Of a DNA stretch of 60,007 nucleotides, positions 46,907 through 56,125 are shown one piece after another (the first letter of the stretch is position 1; every line of letters starts with the position of its first letter). The position numbers and the translations under genes were made by a program. The notes under the pieces were generated by a model. That model was not told the DNA's origin. It searched no databases and saw only the letters and a program-made list of their open reading frames with translations. Source of the DNA: Actinomadura sp. DC4 (GTDB taxonomy: Bacteria; Actinomycetota; Actinomycetes; Streptosporangiales; Streptosporangiaceae); the NCBI RefSeq assembly GCF_030406325.1, contig NZ_JAUEQY010000048.1, positions 1 through 60,007 of the forward strand, written 5' to 3'.

Positions 46907-46937
46907 ATCGCCCCCTCGTTCGAACGTGGTGAGGGAA

Positions 46938-46958
46938 TTCTAGAATGCTTTTCTAAAA
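46938..46958. promoter_or_regulatory. Regulon site 3, TTCTAGAA-N5-TTCTAAAA
   Basis: TTCTAGAA-TGCTT-TTCTAAAA, with the perfect inverted repeat TAGAA-N5-TTCTA, located 32 bases upstream of the DUF35-thiolase operon. Confidence 0.7.
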
Positions 46959-47002
46959 GTTGGCCAGTCCCTGGGGCGCCCGGCCGAATCCCGGGCCGGG
47001 CA

Positions 47003-47044
47003 GTACACCGGCCGGGTCCACGGTCGTGGACCCGGCCGGTGTAC
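47003..47044. terminator. 19-bp perfect hairpin terminator
   Basis: A perfect 19-bp inverted repeat, 47003-47021 with 47026-47044 and loop GGTC, lies just after the sugar transporter stop (47056 on the minus strand). Ideal terminator geometry. Confidence 0.85.
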
Positions 47045-47055
47045 GGGGGCCTGCC

Positions 47056-48444
47056 TCAGGCGGTGCGCGGCGATCCGCTCGGCCGGGTGGACTCGGCGCC
47101 GAGCTCGTGCTCGATCTCCTCCAGCGTCCGGTTCTTGGTCTCCGGCACCTTGGTGAGGAAGAAGACGATGCCGAGGACGCCCATCACGGCGTACAGGCCG
47201 AAGGTCCACGCCTTGCCGATGGCGCCGACGAGCTGCAGGAAGTAATAGGACACGAAGAAGTTCGCGGCCCAGTTGAACACGCTGCACACGGCCATGGCCG
47301 AGCCGCGTACGCCCAGCGGGAAGATCTCGGAGATCATCAGCCAGAACCCCGGGCCGAGCCCGATGGCGAACGAGGCGATGAACAGCACCAGCGCGAGCAG
47401 CGCCACCCACGGCGCCTCGTCCTTCCAGTCGAAGGCGAAGAACGCCGACAGCGTCAGGAGCGCGACGGTGAGCCCGATCGTGCCGGCGATGAGCAGCGCC
47501 CGGCGGCCGACCCGGTCCAGCAGCAGCACCGCGATGATGGTGAACACGACGTTGGTGATGCCGACCGACAGCGCCTGCGCGATCGCGTCGCTGGCGTGCA
47601 GGCCGGTGTAGGTGAGGATCGTCGGTGAGAAGTACACGACCGTGTTCACGCCGACCACCTGCTGGATGACGGCCAGGCCGATCCCGATGACCAGCATGGG
47701 CCGCAGGGACGGCCGGAGCAGCGCGCGCAGCCCCGAACTCCGCTCCTCCGCCAGCACCGACTCGATCTCGGAGAGCTCTTCCTCGACGTCGTCGCCCTTG
47801 CGCGTACGCCGCAGCACCTCGCGCGCCTCGTCGCGGCGGCCCTTCTGCATCAGCCAGCGGGGCGAGTACGGGACGAACAGCATGCCGATCACCAGGAACA
47901 CGCCCGGCAGGGCGCCGAGGCCGAGCATCCAGCGCCAGTTCGAACCGACGTCGCGCAGCGCGAAGTCGACGAGGTAGGCCACCAGGATGCCGACCGTCAC
48001 CATCAGCTGGTTGTACGAGACGGTGCCGCCACGGATCTTCGGCGGGGTGTGCTCGGCGATGTAGAGCGGTACCACCGCCGACGCCGCGCCCACGGCCAGG
48101 CCCAGCACCATCCGGGCCGCGACGAGCTGGCCCGACGACTGCGCCAGGGCCGCGGCGAGCGCCGCCGCCACGTACACGATGCCGGAGATCAGCAGGGTCC
48201 ATCTGCGGCTGATCATGTCCGCCAGGCGTCCGCCGGCGAGCGCGCCGAACACGGCGCCGACGAGCAGGCCCGCGACGATCCAGGACTGGGCGAGGTCTCC
48301 CGCGTGCAGGTCCTTCTTGATGTACAGCAGCGCGCCGGAGATGACCCCGGTGTCGTAGCCGAACAACAGCCCGCCGAGGGCGGCCAGCAGCGAGATCTTC
48401 AGGACGAACGGATTGCGCGACGCCTCGCGCAGGTAACTCGGCAT
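47056..48444 (-). CDS. Sugar:proton symporter, MFS sugar-porter family
   Basis: 462 residues with 12 predicted helices. Landmarks are GGLLFGYDTGVISGALLYIK, the loop AGGRLADMISRRWTLLISG, a central loop with YSPRWLMQKGRRDEAREVL, and VPETKNRTLEEIEHELGA at the end: all the sugar-porter signatures (PESPRWL-like and PETKG-like). It imports a pentose or hexose. Monocistronic with a perfect hairpin after it. No neighbouring sugar catabolic gene tells which sugar. Confidence 0.95.
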   Translation of the reverse strand: MPSYLREASRNPFVLKISLLAALGGLLFGYDTGVISGALLYIKKDLHAGDLAQSWIVAGLLVGAVFGALAGGRLADMISRRWTLLISGIVYVAAALAAALAQSSGQLVAARMVLGLAVGAASAVVPLYIAEHTPPKIRGGTVSYNQLMVTVGILVAYLVDFALRDVGSNWRWMLGLGALPGVFLVIGMLFVPYSPRWLMQKGRRDEAREVLRRTRKGDDVEEELSEIESVLAEERSSGLRALLRPSLRPMLVIGIGLAVIQQVVGVNTVVYFSPTILTYTGLHASDAIAQALSVGITNVVFTIIAVLLLDRVGRRALLIAGTIGLTVALLTLSAFFAFDWKDEAPWVALLALVLFIASFAIGLGPGFWLMISEIFPLGVRGSAMAVCSVFNWAANFFVSYYFLQLVGAIGKAWTFGLYAVMGVLGIVFFLTKVPETKNRTLEEIEHELGAESTRPSGSPRTA

Positions 48445-48639
48445 GGCGTGCTCCTCTCTGACGATCGCCGCTACCCGCTTTTACCCCCTTCATGTCCGGT
48501 TCAGGGCTTTAGGCCATGTCAAGGGCGTCGTTAGCCGACTTAAGGATCCTGAGCCCTGCGGATCGCTCAAGATCGATTGCGAGGGGATGACAGTGACGCC
48601 GACCAGCGGCGTTCACCGTCCGCCTACGGGGTGGTGGCC

Positions 48640-48840
48640 GTGAGGGTGAACGGAGACAGAGACGTCTGCGTCGGCGGCGGCATGTGCGCGCTCACGGCTC
48701 CTGAGGTCTTCGCGCAGAGCGAGGAAGACGGATTGGTCCAGGTCATCGACCCGGACCCCGGGGAGTCCGCCGAGGTACGGCGCGCCATCTCGCTGTGTCC
48801 CGCCGGAGCGATCAGCATCACCGAGATCTCCGAGGAGTGA
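48640..48840 (+). CDS. [3Fe-4S] ferredoxin of the P450-partner type
   Basis: 66 residues. The cluster motif is VCVGGGMCALTAPEVFAQ (CxxxxxC with the middle Cys of the 4Fe motif missing) and SLCPAGAI, giving three cluster Cys. The body AQSEEDGLVQVIDPDPGESA is typical of small ferredoxins that supply electrons to cytochromes P450. No P450 gene is in the window. GTG 48640 is chosen because GGGGTGG stands upstream; GTG 48631, 48634 or 48646 are possible. Five bases from a methyltransferase gene. Confidence 0.88.
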   Translation: MRVNGDRDVCVGGGMCALTAPEVFAQSEEDGLVQVIDPDPGESAEVRRAISLCPAGAISITEISEE

Positions 48841-48845
48841 CAACG

Positions 48846-49667
48846 ATGTCCGAGGACGCGGCCGAGCAGGACGCATCATCACAGGTGCACGACCGGGTTC
48901 GGGATCCCCGCGCGAGGACGAGTATCTATCCGACCGAGAACACCATGTATCTGAACTTCGGATACTGGAACCCGGGGTGCACCAGCCTCGACGAGGCCTG
49001 TGAGGCGCTGGCCGACCTCCTCGCCGACGCCGCCGGGATCGGCGCGGGCGACCGGGTCCTCGACGTCGGCTTCGGCTACGCCGACCAGGACATGCACTGG
49101 CTGGAGACCCGCGGCCCCGCGCTGATCGCCGGCCTGAACGTCACTCCCGCCCAGGTGGAGATCGCCCAGGACCGCGCACAGGCGCGGGACCTGGCCGACC
49201 GGCTCGACCTGCGGCTCGGCTCGGCGACCGACATACCGTTCTCGGCGGGTTCCTTCGACCGGATCGTGGCGCTCGAGTCGGCCTTCCACTTCGACACCCG
49301 CCAGACGTTCTTTCACGAGGCGTGGCGGGTCCTGCGCACGGGCGGCACGCTCGCCACCGCCGACATCGTCCTCCTCGGCGGCCGCGAGGAGGAGCGGATC
49401 GCCGAGATGGACGACTGGCGCGGCTTCGTCGCGATCGACAACTGGTACGACCGCGCGGGTTACGCGCGGCGCCTCGACGCGGAGGGCTTCACCGGCATCG
49501 AGATCCGCCCCATCACGGACAACGTCTACGCGCCGCTGCTGGAGTTCCTGAAGAACCACATGGCCGGCGCGGCGAAGAAGAACCTGTCGGTGGAGGCGGT
49601 CGCCGACGGCATGGCCAAGTTCATCGCCAACACCGAGTACGTCATCGCCTCCGCCCGTAAGGGCTGA
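48846..49667 (+). CDS. SAM-dependent methyltransferase, EryG/sterol-type
   Basis: 273 residues. N-terminal YPTENTMYLNFGYWNPGCTS is the substrate lid of the EryG/geranyl-diphosphate and phosphoethanolamine methyltransferase class. Motif I: GDRVLDVGFGYADQDMHWLE. Acidic strand: LIAGLNVTPAQVEIAQDRAQ. Motif post-I: FDRIVALESAFHFDTRQTFF. The C-terminal half forms a mostly helical cap (LEFLKNHMAGAAKKNLSVEA). A small-molecule O- or C-methyltransferase. Co-transcribed with the ferredoxin, which suggests natural-product tailoring. Confidence 0.88.
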   Translation: MSEDAAEQDASSQVHDRVRDPRARTSIYPTENTMYLNFGYWNPGCTSLDEACEALADLLADAAGIGAGDRVLDVGFGYADQDMHWLETRGPALIAGLNVTPAQVEIAQDRAQARDLADRLDLRLGSATDIPFSAGSFDRIVALESAFHFDTRQTFFHEAWRVLRTGGTLATADIVLLGGREEERIAEMDDWRGFVAIDNWYDRAGYARRLDAEGFTGIEIRPITDNVYAPLLEFLKNHMAGAAKKNLSVEAVADGMAKFIANTEYVIASARKG

Positions 49668-49781
49668 CCCCCGCGGCGTACCGTGCATATGTCATGCACG
49701 GTCGCCCCGAGAACGCCACCGCTCCGGCCCCCGGCGCGGCGGCGCGGTGCGCCTCGCCGGCGCACCGGGCCGGCTGATCGC

Positions 49782-50642
49782 GTGGGCACGCTCCTCGCGC
49801 TCGCCTCGGCGGTCTGTTACGGCCTCGCCGACTTCACCGGCGGGCTGCTGGCGCGGCGCGGGAGCTTCGTGATCGTCGCGCTGGCCGGGCAGGTGGGCGG
49901 GCTCGCGCTCTCGCTGGCGTTCGCCCCGGCGGTGGCGACGGCGGGACCGGCCGCGTCGGACCTCGGCTGGGGAGCGCTGTCCGGCGTGGGCACCGGCGCG
50001 GGCATGCTGTTCCTCTACCGCGGGCTCGGCCGCGGCGCGATGAGCGTCGTCGTGCCCGTCAGCGCCGTCGGGGGAGTGACACTGCCGGTCCTGGTCGGCG
50101 TGGTGTTCCTGGGCGACCACCCCTCGGCGCTGTCCTCGGCCGGCATCGCCCTGTCCGTGCCCGCCCTGTGGCTGGTCTCCCAGACCCGGCGCCGCGCCGG
50201 GCCGGCCACGGCCACGACGCCGGCCGCGTTCGACGGGCTGATCGCCGGCACCGGGATCGCGCTGCAGTACCTCGCGCTGGCCCAGGCCGAGCCGAGGGCG
50301 GGCCTGTGGCCGGTGGTCGCGGGTCGCGTGACGGCCGCCCTCGGCCTGCTGTCGCTGATCGTCGCGCGAAGACGGTCCTCCGGCGCTCGCGGCGCGGACG
50401 CGCCGGGCCGGCGGCAGCTGCTCCTCGCCGCAGGCCCGGGCGGGATCGCCGCGATGGCACTGACCTTCTACCTGGCCGCGACGCGAGAGACCCTGCTCGT
50501 CGTCGCCGTCGTCCTGTCCTCCCTCTACCCGGCGATTCCTGTACTCCTCGGCATCACCGCACTGCGCGAACGCCTCTCCTGGAAGCAGACCCTCGGACTC
50601 CTCGGCGCCGCCGCCGCCGTCGGCCTCCTCACGATCGGCTAG
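49782..50642 (+). CDS. EamA/DMT-family permease
   Basis: 286 residues with 10 hydrophobic helices in two EamA repeats; LALASAVCYGLADFTGGLLA opens the first, LIAGTGIALQYLALAQAEPR the second, and SSLYPAIPVLLGITALRERL is the usual ending motif of repeat 2. GTG 49782 is taken because the helix begins immediately after it, whereas the longer frame adds an Arg/Pro tract. Exporter of small metabolites by family. Its end overlaps the convergent kinase gene by 4 bases. Confidence 0.85.
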   Translation: MGTLLALASAVCYGLADFTGGLLARRGSFVIVALAGQVGGLALSLAFAPAVATAGPAASDLGWGALSGVGTGAGMLFLYRGLGRGAMSVVVPVSAVGGVTLPVLVGVVFLGDHPSALSSAGIALSVPALWLVSQTRRRAGPATATTPAAFDGLIAGTGIALQYLALAQAEPRAGLWPVVAGRVTAALGLLSLIVARRRSSGARGADAPGRRQLLLAAGPGGIAAMALTFYLAATRETLLVVAVVLSSLYPAIPVLLGITALRERLSWKQTLGLLGAAAAVGLLTIG

Positions 50643-52816
50643 GACCAGTCCGGGTGGGCCATGAACTGGTTCTTGGGGGAGATCTGCTGCTCGTCCTTGC
50701 CGTTGGTCCGGATCGCCCAGATGCTCGGCTTCTCCGTGGCGCCGCGTGCGAACGCGATCCAGGCACCGTTCGGGGACCAGGTGGCGTCCATGTCGCGGGT
50801 CGCGTCGGAGGTCAGCTGGCGCGGCGTCCCGAGGCCGTTCGCGGCGGTGATCCACAGGTGCCGGTCCGTCTTGGCGGGCTGGTCCGTGTACGCCATCTGC
50901 TTGCAGTCCGGCGAGAAGGACGGGTCGTTGACGTCGTGGTCCGCCTTCGTGACCTGGATCGCCGGGCCGCCCGCCTTGTTCGCGTCGACCGTGTAGATCT
51001 GCTGCGTCCCCGTACGGTCACTCCAGAAGCCCACGCGGCTCCCACACCAGGCCGGGTCGTCCTTGCCCGAATTATCGTTGGTGAGCTGCAGCAACGCGCT
51101 CGGGTTGCTCAGCGTGACGACGTCGATCTGACGTCCCGTGCCCACTTTGGCGAGGAAGGCGATCCGCTTGCCGTCCGGCGACCAGGCGACCCTGCTCCGG
51201 CCCGACATCTGGTTGGTGATCATCCGGGTGCCCGAACCGTCCGCGTTGCCGACCCACAGCTCGTTGGCGGCGGCCGTGGCCCGGGTGAAGGCGATGCTCT
51301 TCCGGTCCGGCGACCACCTCGGGAGGATGTCGCACTTGTCGGCGTCATCGAAGACGGTCTTGGCCACGGTCGTCGTCGGCACGAGCGTGCCGATGCTCCC
51401 GTAGCACTGGCTCGGCCAGCCGGGCTTGCGGTCGATGCGCACCACCAGCGGGTCGCTCGGCAGCGGTGCCGGCCCCGCCGCCGAACCCTTGGACGACGGC
51501 TTGTCGCCGTCGCCGGACTTCAGGACGAACCAGCCCGTCACCGCCGCCGCCACGACGACGACCGCCGCCGCGCCGGCCAGGAGCACCCGGCCGCGGCCGC
51601 GGCTCTCGCGCTGCGGACCGGAGGGTGCGGGAGGCGGTCCCGACGGCGGGCGGGCGCCCGGCCCGGAGGGCAGGGTGGGCGACTCCATCGGCGAGCCCGC
51701 CGCCACGGTCGCCGGGTGGCCGCCGGGCCGGGTGCTCGTCCTCTGGTCGTATGCGCCGCGCGATCCCGGGCCCTGGTCGAGCGCCGTGGGCTGCGCGCCG
51801 TACGCCACCGGCATCCCGTTGCCCTGCGGAGGGCCGGAGAGACCGCGCGGCGTCTCGGGCCGCCCCTGCTGCTCGTCGCCCAGCACCCGCGTCTGGCCCT
51901 GCGGGAGCAGCGGGACCGGCGACTGCCAGGCGGTCATCGTGCTGAGGACCGCGGCCTCGCTGCTCTCGCCGCCGACCATCGTCAGCAGCAGGTCGCGCGC
52001 CGTCGGCCGGTTGCGCGGGTCCTTGTCCAGCGCCGCCCGTACGAGCCGGTCCAGCGGGCTGGGCAGGTCGCCTACCTGCGGGTCGGCGTGGACGAGCCGC
52101 GCCGACATGACCGAGAAGTCGCCCGTGCCGAACGGGTTGATCCCGTTGCGGGCGAACGCCACGAGGCAGCCCCACGAGAAGATGTCCACCGCGGTCGTCA
52201 CCTGCTGCTGCAGGATCCGCTCCGGCGCCATCCAGCCCGGGCTGCCGACGAGCTGGCCGGTCATGGTGAGCCCGGAGGCGACGTCCAGCGCACGCGCGAT
52301 GCCGAAGTCGATGACGCGGGGTCCGGAGAAGGACAGCATCACGTTCGCGGGCTTGAGGTCGCGGTGGATCAGCCCGGCCGAGTGGATCGCGACCAGTGCG
52401 GCGGCCACGCCGACCGCCACGCCCTGGAGCATGCCGGGCGAGAGTTCGCCGTGCTCCTTGACGTAGTCCTTGAGCGAGACCCCGTCGATGAACTCCGTCA
52501 CCATGTACGCGCGGCCGGCGTCCTCGCCGTGGTCGAGCACCTGCGCAGTGCAGAAGGACGCGACCCGTTCGGCGCTGGCCACCTCCTCGCGGAAGCGCGC
52601 GACGAAACCGGCGTCTTGGGCGAGCTCGGGTCGTACGACCTTGATCGCGACCTGACGGCCGTCGGGCCCGCGGCCGAGGTACACGGCCCCCATGCCGCCC
52701 TCGCCGATCCGCCCGATGATCGTGTACGACCCCACCCGCTCGGGATCATCGGGCCGGAGAGGTCTCCCCGTGCCCGTACGTCGCTGACCGTCCACCCGCA
52801 GCCCCGCCCTCTTCAT
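50639..52816 (-). CDS. PknB-type Ser/Thr kinase with extracellular TolB-like propeller
   Basis: 725 residues. The kinase domain (about 30-290) has GRIGEGGMGAVYLGRG (P-loop), VAIKVV with Lys59, LIHRDLKPANVMLSF (catalytic Asp), VIDFGIAR (metal Asp) and GSPGWMAPERIL. A Pro-rich linker and one transmembrane helix (LLAGAAAVVVVAAAVTGWFV) separate it from the outside part, which holds PD40-like repeats (RWSPDRKSIAFTRATAA, AWSPDGKRIAFLAKVG, FSPDCKQMAYTDQ, WSPNGAWIAFARG). Such receptors sense an external ligand or wall fragment through the propeller. No substrate gene is adjacent. ATG 52816. Confidence 0.93.
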   Translation of the reverse strand: MKRAGLRVDGQRRTGTGRPLRPDDPERVGSYTIIGRIGEGGMGAVYLGRGPDGRQVAIKVVRPELAQDAGFVARFREEVASAERVASFCTAQVLDHGEDAGRAYMVTEFIDGVSLKDYVKEHGELSPGMLQGVAVGVAAALVAIHSAGLIHRDLKPANVMLSFSGPRVIDFGIARALDVASGLTMTGQLVGSPGWMAPERILQQQVTTAVDIFSWGCLVAFARNGINPFGTGDFSVMSARLVHADPQVGDLPSPLDRLVRAALDKDPRNRPTARDLLLTMVGGESSEAAVLSTMTAWQSPVPLLPQGQTRVLGDEQQGRPETPRGLSGPPQGNGMPVAYGAQPTALDQGPGSRGAYDQRTSTRPGGHPATVAAGSPMESPTLPSGPGARPPSGPPPAPSGPQRESRGRGRVLLAGAAAVVVVAAAVTGWFVLKSGDGDKPSSKGSAAGPAPLPSDPLVVRIDRKPGWPSQCYGSIGTLVPTTTVAKTVFDDADKCDILPRWSPDRKSIAFTRATAAANELWVGNADGSGTRMITNQMSGRSRVAWSPDGKRIAFLAKVGTGRQIDVVTLSNPSALLQLTNDNSGKDDPAWCGSRVGFWSDRTGTQQIYTVDANKAGGPAIQVTKADHDVNDPSFSPDCKQMAYTDQPAKTDRHLWITAANGLGTPRQLTSDATRDMDATWSPNGAWIAFARGATEKPSIWAIRTNGKDEQQISPKNQFMAHPDWS

Positions 52817-53081
52817 GCCGAATTACGACCGTACCCTGCAAAGCCTCTGCCTGACATGCCCGAAACATCCGGACTACGTTGTGATGCCAGTACCTTTTCG
52901 ACGCTCGAATCGGACGGAATGATCGGCGTTCTTCGAGGGCGCCGGAGAACGGCCGGAGATTGACTCGGCGCGCGGGCCGGGAAGTCAACGCGTAGTGGCG
53001 ATTCGGACCTGCGGATCCGCGGATCGCCAGGTGCGCCAGGGCGGCACGGCGGTCAACTTCGCGTACGGGCCCGAAAGCCGC

Positions 53082-54017
53082 TTACCCTGCGGTTTTGAGA
53101 TCCGCCCAGCGCGCGAGGCGGAACGCGTCCGGATCCGGCCCTTTCTCGACCGCGACCGCGCCGGAACCCCCGAAGTGCGCCGGGAAGACCATCGCGTCCG
53201 TACGCGCCGCGGCCTCCAAGACCCGGCGGCGGGAGACGCGGGCCTGGTCGGCGTCGAGGTCGAACCGGCAGGCGAAGGCGGGACGCAGGATCTGCACCGG
53301 GCTGTGCAGCACGTCGCCGACGAACACCGCCCGCTCACCGCGCGACTCCGCCCAGACCACCGCGGACCCGGGCGTGTGCCCCGGCGCCGGTTCGATCCGC
53401 AGCGCGTCGTCGATGCGCAGGCCGTCCTCCCATAGACGCAGCCGACCGGCGGCGGCGATCGGCGCGATGCTGTCCTCGAAGATCAGCCGCATGCCCGTGA
53501 AGCGCCGCCGCTCGTCCTCGTCGCGCGGCGGGCGCATCCGCGCCGCGTTGACCGGGTCGTAGTAGTCGTGGTCGGCGCGCGACACGAGGTAGGTCGCGTT
53601 GGGGAAGGCCGGGACCCAGGCGTCCCCGTCCCGGCGGGTGTTCCAGCCGACGTGGTCGTAGTGGATGTGCGTGTTGACCACGACGTCGACGTCCTCGGGC
53701 CGTACGCCGGCGGCGGCGAGCCGGTCCGGGAAGTCGGTCTGGAGGTGCGCGAACTGCGGGATCTGCGGGCGGTCGCGGCCGTTGCCGACGCCGGTGTCGA
53801 TCAGGATGGTCCGCCCGCCGCTGCGCAGCACCCAGGTCTGCACGACGGCCTCGTACGCGTCGGTCTCGGGGTTCCAGAAGTCCGGGCTCAGCCAGGACCG
53901 GTTGGCCGCCCAGACCTCGGGCGGCGTGTCGGGCAGGATCTCCGCCACCGTGCTGATGGGACCGCGCCACTCGATGACGCGCTGGATTTCGATGTCGCCG
54001 ATGGTGATCCGTTCCAC
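53082..54017 (-). CDS. Metallo-beta-lactamase-fold hydrolase
   Basis: 311 residues. The metal motif is VVNTHIHYDHVGWNTRRDGD (HxHxDH), with TILIDTGVGNGRD before it, EPAPGHTPGSAVVWAESRGE (third His) and VFVGDVLHSPVQIL (bridging Asp), and a last His in FPAHFGGSGAVAV. Members are lactonases, thioesterases or hydroxyacylglutathione hydrolases; the length and the absence of a second domain suit a quorum-quenching-type lactonase or a general hydrolase. Stands alone between the kinase and the aldo/keto reductase gene, same strand as the latter (68 bases). Confidence 0.9.
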   Translation of the reverse strand: MERITIGDIEIQRVIEWRGPISTVAEILPDTPPEVWAANRSWLSPDFWNPETDAYEAVVQTWVLRSGGRTILIDTGVGNGRDRPQIPQFAHLQTDFPDRLAAAGVRPEDVDVVVNTHIHYDHVGWNTRRDGDAWVPAFPNATYLVSRADHDYYDPVNAARMRPPRDEDERRRFTGMRLIFEDSIAPIAAAGRLRLWEDGLRIDDALRIEPAPGHTPGSAVVWAESRGERAVFVGDVLHSPVQILRPAFACRFDLDADQARVSRRRVLEAAARTDAMVFPAHFGGSGAVAVEKGPDPDAFRLARWADLKTAG

Positions 54018-54085
54018 TGGGTACCCCTTCCGCCGGGCGCCGGACCGGAGGGGCCATACCCGGCGGGCGCCCGGCGAATACGGGA

Positions 54086-55108
54086 TCAGCCGACGGGCAG
54101 CCGCCAGCTCGCGATGTCGGCCTGGACCCAGCCGGGGTAGCCGAGCGGCGGGCGGCTCGCCGCGTCGAGCCGGGCGAGGTCCTCGGCGGTCAGCTCGACG
54201 TCGAGGGCGCCGAGGTTGTCGGTGAGCTGCTCCGGGCGCCGGGCTCCGACGATCACGCTGGTGACCGCGGGCCGGGTGAGCACCCAGGCCAGCGCGACCT
54301 GGGCGACGGCCGCTCCGTGCCGGCCGGCGACGTCGCGGAGCACGTCGATGGTGTCGTAGGTCCGCTCCTTGTCGATCGGCGGCAGGTCGGCCTTGGACCG
54401 CCGGGCGTTCGCGTCCGTGCCGCCCGACCGGCCGAACTTGCCGGACAGGAATCCGCCGGCGAGCGGGCTGTAGACGATCAGGCCGACGTTCTCCTCGGCC
54501 AGCAGCGGTACGAGCTCGGCTTCGATGTCACGGCCGGCGAGCGAGTAGTAGGACTGCGAGGCCACGAACCGGGTCAGACCGCGCCGGTCGGCGACGCCGA
54601 GCGCCTTGGCCAGCTGCCACGCCGCGAGGTTGGACGCGCCGATGTAGCGGACCTTGCCCTGCCGTACGGCGTCGTCCAGCGCCGTGAGGGTCTCCTCGAT
54701 CGGCGTGAGCGGGTCGAAGCTGTGGATCTGGTAGAGGTCGATGTGGTCGGTCCGCAGCCGGCGGAGGCTGGCCTCCAGGGCGTTCATGAGGTGCAGGCGG
54801 GACAGGCCCGTCTGGTTCGGCCCGGGGCCCATGCGGGCCGCCAGCTTGGTGGCGAGCACCACCTCGTCGCGGCGCGACCCGAGGAGCTCGCCGAGCATCG
54901 ACTCGCTCTCCCCGCCGGCGTACATGTCGGCGGTGTCGATGAGGTTCACGCCGTGGTCGAGGGCCGTGCCCAGCAGTTTGTCCGCGGCGGGCAGGTCGAG
55001 GGCGCCGATGGTGCTCCAGGGCGGCGTGCCCGCCCCGCCGAAGGTCATCGTGCCCAGGGCGAGCCGGGAGACGTAGACGCCGGTCGTGCCGAGTCGCTCG
55101 AAGCGCAC
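54086..55108 (-). CDS. Aldo/keto reductase
   Basis: 340 residues. LALGTMTFGGAGTP opens the barrel; the catalytic tetrad is visible as INLIDTADMYAGGESESMLG (Asp, Tyr), VVLATKLAARMG (Lys) and DLYQIHSFDPLTPIEETLTA (His). The C-terminal NADP-binding part has SVIVGARRPEQLTDNLGAL. The family reduces carbonyls with NADPH; the closest type by motif order is the YajO/Tas-like group. Divergent from an AraC regulator 57 bases away, which probably controls it. Confidence 0.94.
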   Translation of the reverse strand: MRFERLGTTGVYVSRLALGTMTFGGAGTPPWSTIGALDLPAADKLLGTALDHGVNLIDTADMYAGGESESMLGELLGSRRDEVVLATKLAARMGPGPNQTGLSRLHLMNALEASLRRLRTDHIDLYQIHSFDPLTPIEETLTALDDAVRQGKVRYIGASNLAAWQLAKALGVADRRGLTRFVASQSYYSLAGRDIEAELVPLLAEENVGLIVYSPLAGGFLSGKFGRSGGTDANARRSKADLPPIDKERTYDTIDVLRDVAGRHGAAVAQVALAWVLTRPAVTSVIVGARRPEQLTDNLGALDVELTAEDLARLDAASRPPLGYPGWVQADIASWRLPVG

Positions 55109-55165
55109 AGGGGTTCCTTTCCGTAGATCTGCTGGTCAGGCTAGGAACGGCAGGGCGGATAATCC

Positions 55166-56125
55166 ATGAGTGGAACTCCGGAATACCTGCTCGACCGTCC
55201 GGGAGATCGCGTGGACCCGCTGTCCGAGGTGCTCACCCTGCTCGACGTACGGGCGGCGCTGCCGTCCCGCTTCGAGGCCGGCGGCCGGTGGGCGCTGCGC
55301 TTCGAACGGCACCACCACGTCAAGGTGGGCGCGCTGCTCGCCGGCCGGTGCTGGCTGACGCCGGAGGGCGCCGAGCCCGTGCTCCTGCGGCCGGGCGACT
55401 GCTACCTGCTCGCCAGCGGCCGGCCGTACACCAGCGCCTCCGACCCGGAGGTCGAGCCGGTCGACGGCCACGCGGTGTTCGAGGGCGTCCACCCCGGCAC
55501 CGTGCGGCACAACGTCGCGGCGGGCGACCTGGAACCTACGATTCTCGTGGGCGGGTCGGTCACCTTCGACGAGACCGCCGCCGCCCTGCTGCTGGACCAC
55601 CTGCCGCCCTGCGTACGGATCGGCGCGGACAGCCACCGCGCCCAGGTGCTGCGCCCCATCCTCGAACTCCTCGGCGAGGAGACCGCCGGCGACGCGCCCG
55701 GCTCGATGGTCATGCGCGAGCAGCTGACCCAGATCCTGTTCGTCCAGGCCCTGCGGACGCTGCTGATCGCCGACGAACTGCCCGGCTGGCTCGGCGCGCT
55801 CACCGACGACAGCGTCGGCGTGGCGCTCGCCGCGATCCACCGCGAACCCGCACGGCACTGGACCGTGGCCGAACTGGCCGCCGTGGCCGGCCTGTCGCGC
55901 AGCACGTTCGCGCTGCGGTTCAAGACGCTCGTGGGCCTGCCGCCGCTGGACTACCTGGGGCGCTGGCGCATCCGGTCGGCCGCACGCGCGCTGCGCTCGG
56001 GCGAGCGTACGGTCGGCTCGGTCGCCGCGGAGTTCGGGTACGGCTCCGAGAGCGCGTTCAGCAACGCCTTCAAGCGCGTCACCGGCCACCCGCCGGCGCG
56101 GCACCGGCGGGTGGCGGGCGGTTAG
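55166..56125 (+). CDS. AraC-family regulator (cupin_6 type)
   Basis: 319 residues. The N-terminal cupin part (WALRFERHHHVKVGALLAGR, RPGDCYLLASGRPYTSASD) is the ligand sensor, and the C-terminal pair of helix-turn-helices has HWTVAELAAVAGLSRSTFAL and SVAAEFGYGSESAFSNAFKR. Members of this group commonly control divergent oxidoreductases; here the divergent aldo/keto reductase is the likely target. The last 4 bases overlap the convergent secreted-protein gene. Confidence 0.94.
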   Translation: MSGTPEYLLDRPGDRVDPLSEVLTLLDVRAALPSRFEAGGRWALRFERHHHVKVGALLAGRCWLTPEGAEPVLLRPGDCYLLASGRPYTSASDPEVEPVDGHAVFEGVHPGTVRHNVAAGDLEPTILVGGSVTFDETAAALLLDHLPPCVRIGADSHRAQVLRPILELLGEETAGDAPGSMVMREQLTQILFVQALRTLLIADELPGWLGALTDDSVGVALAAIHREPARHWTVAELAAVAGLSRSTFALRFKTLVGLPPLDYLGRWRIRSAARALRSGERTVGSVAAEFGYGSESAFSNAFKRVTGHPPARHRRVAGG

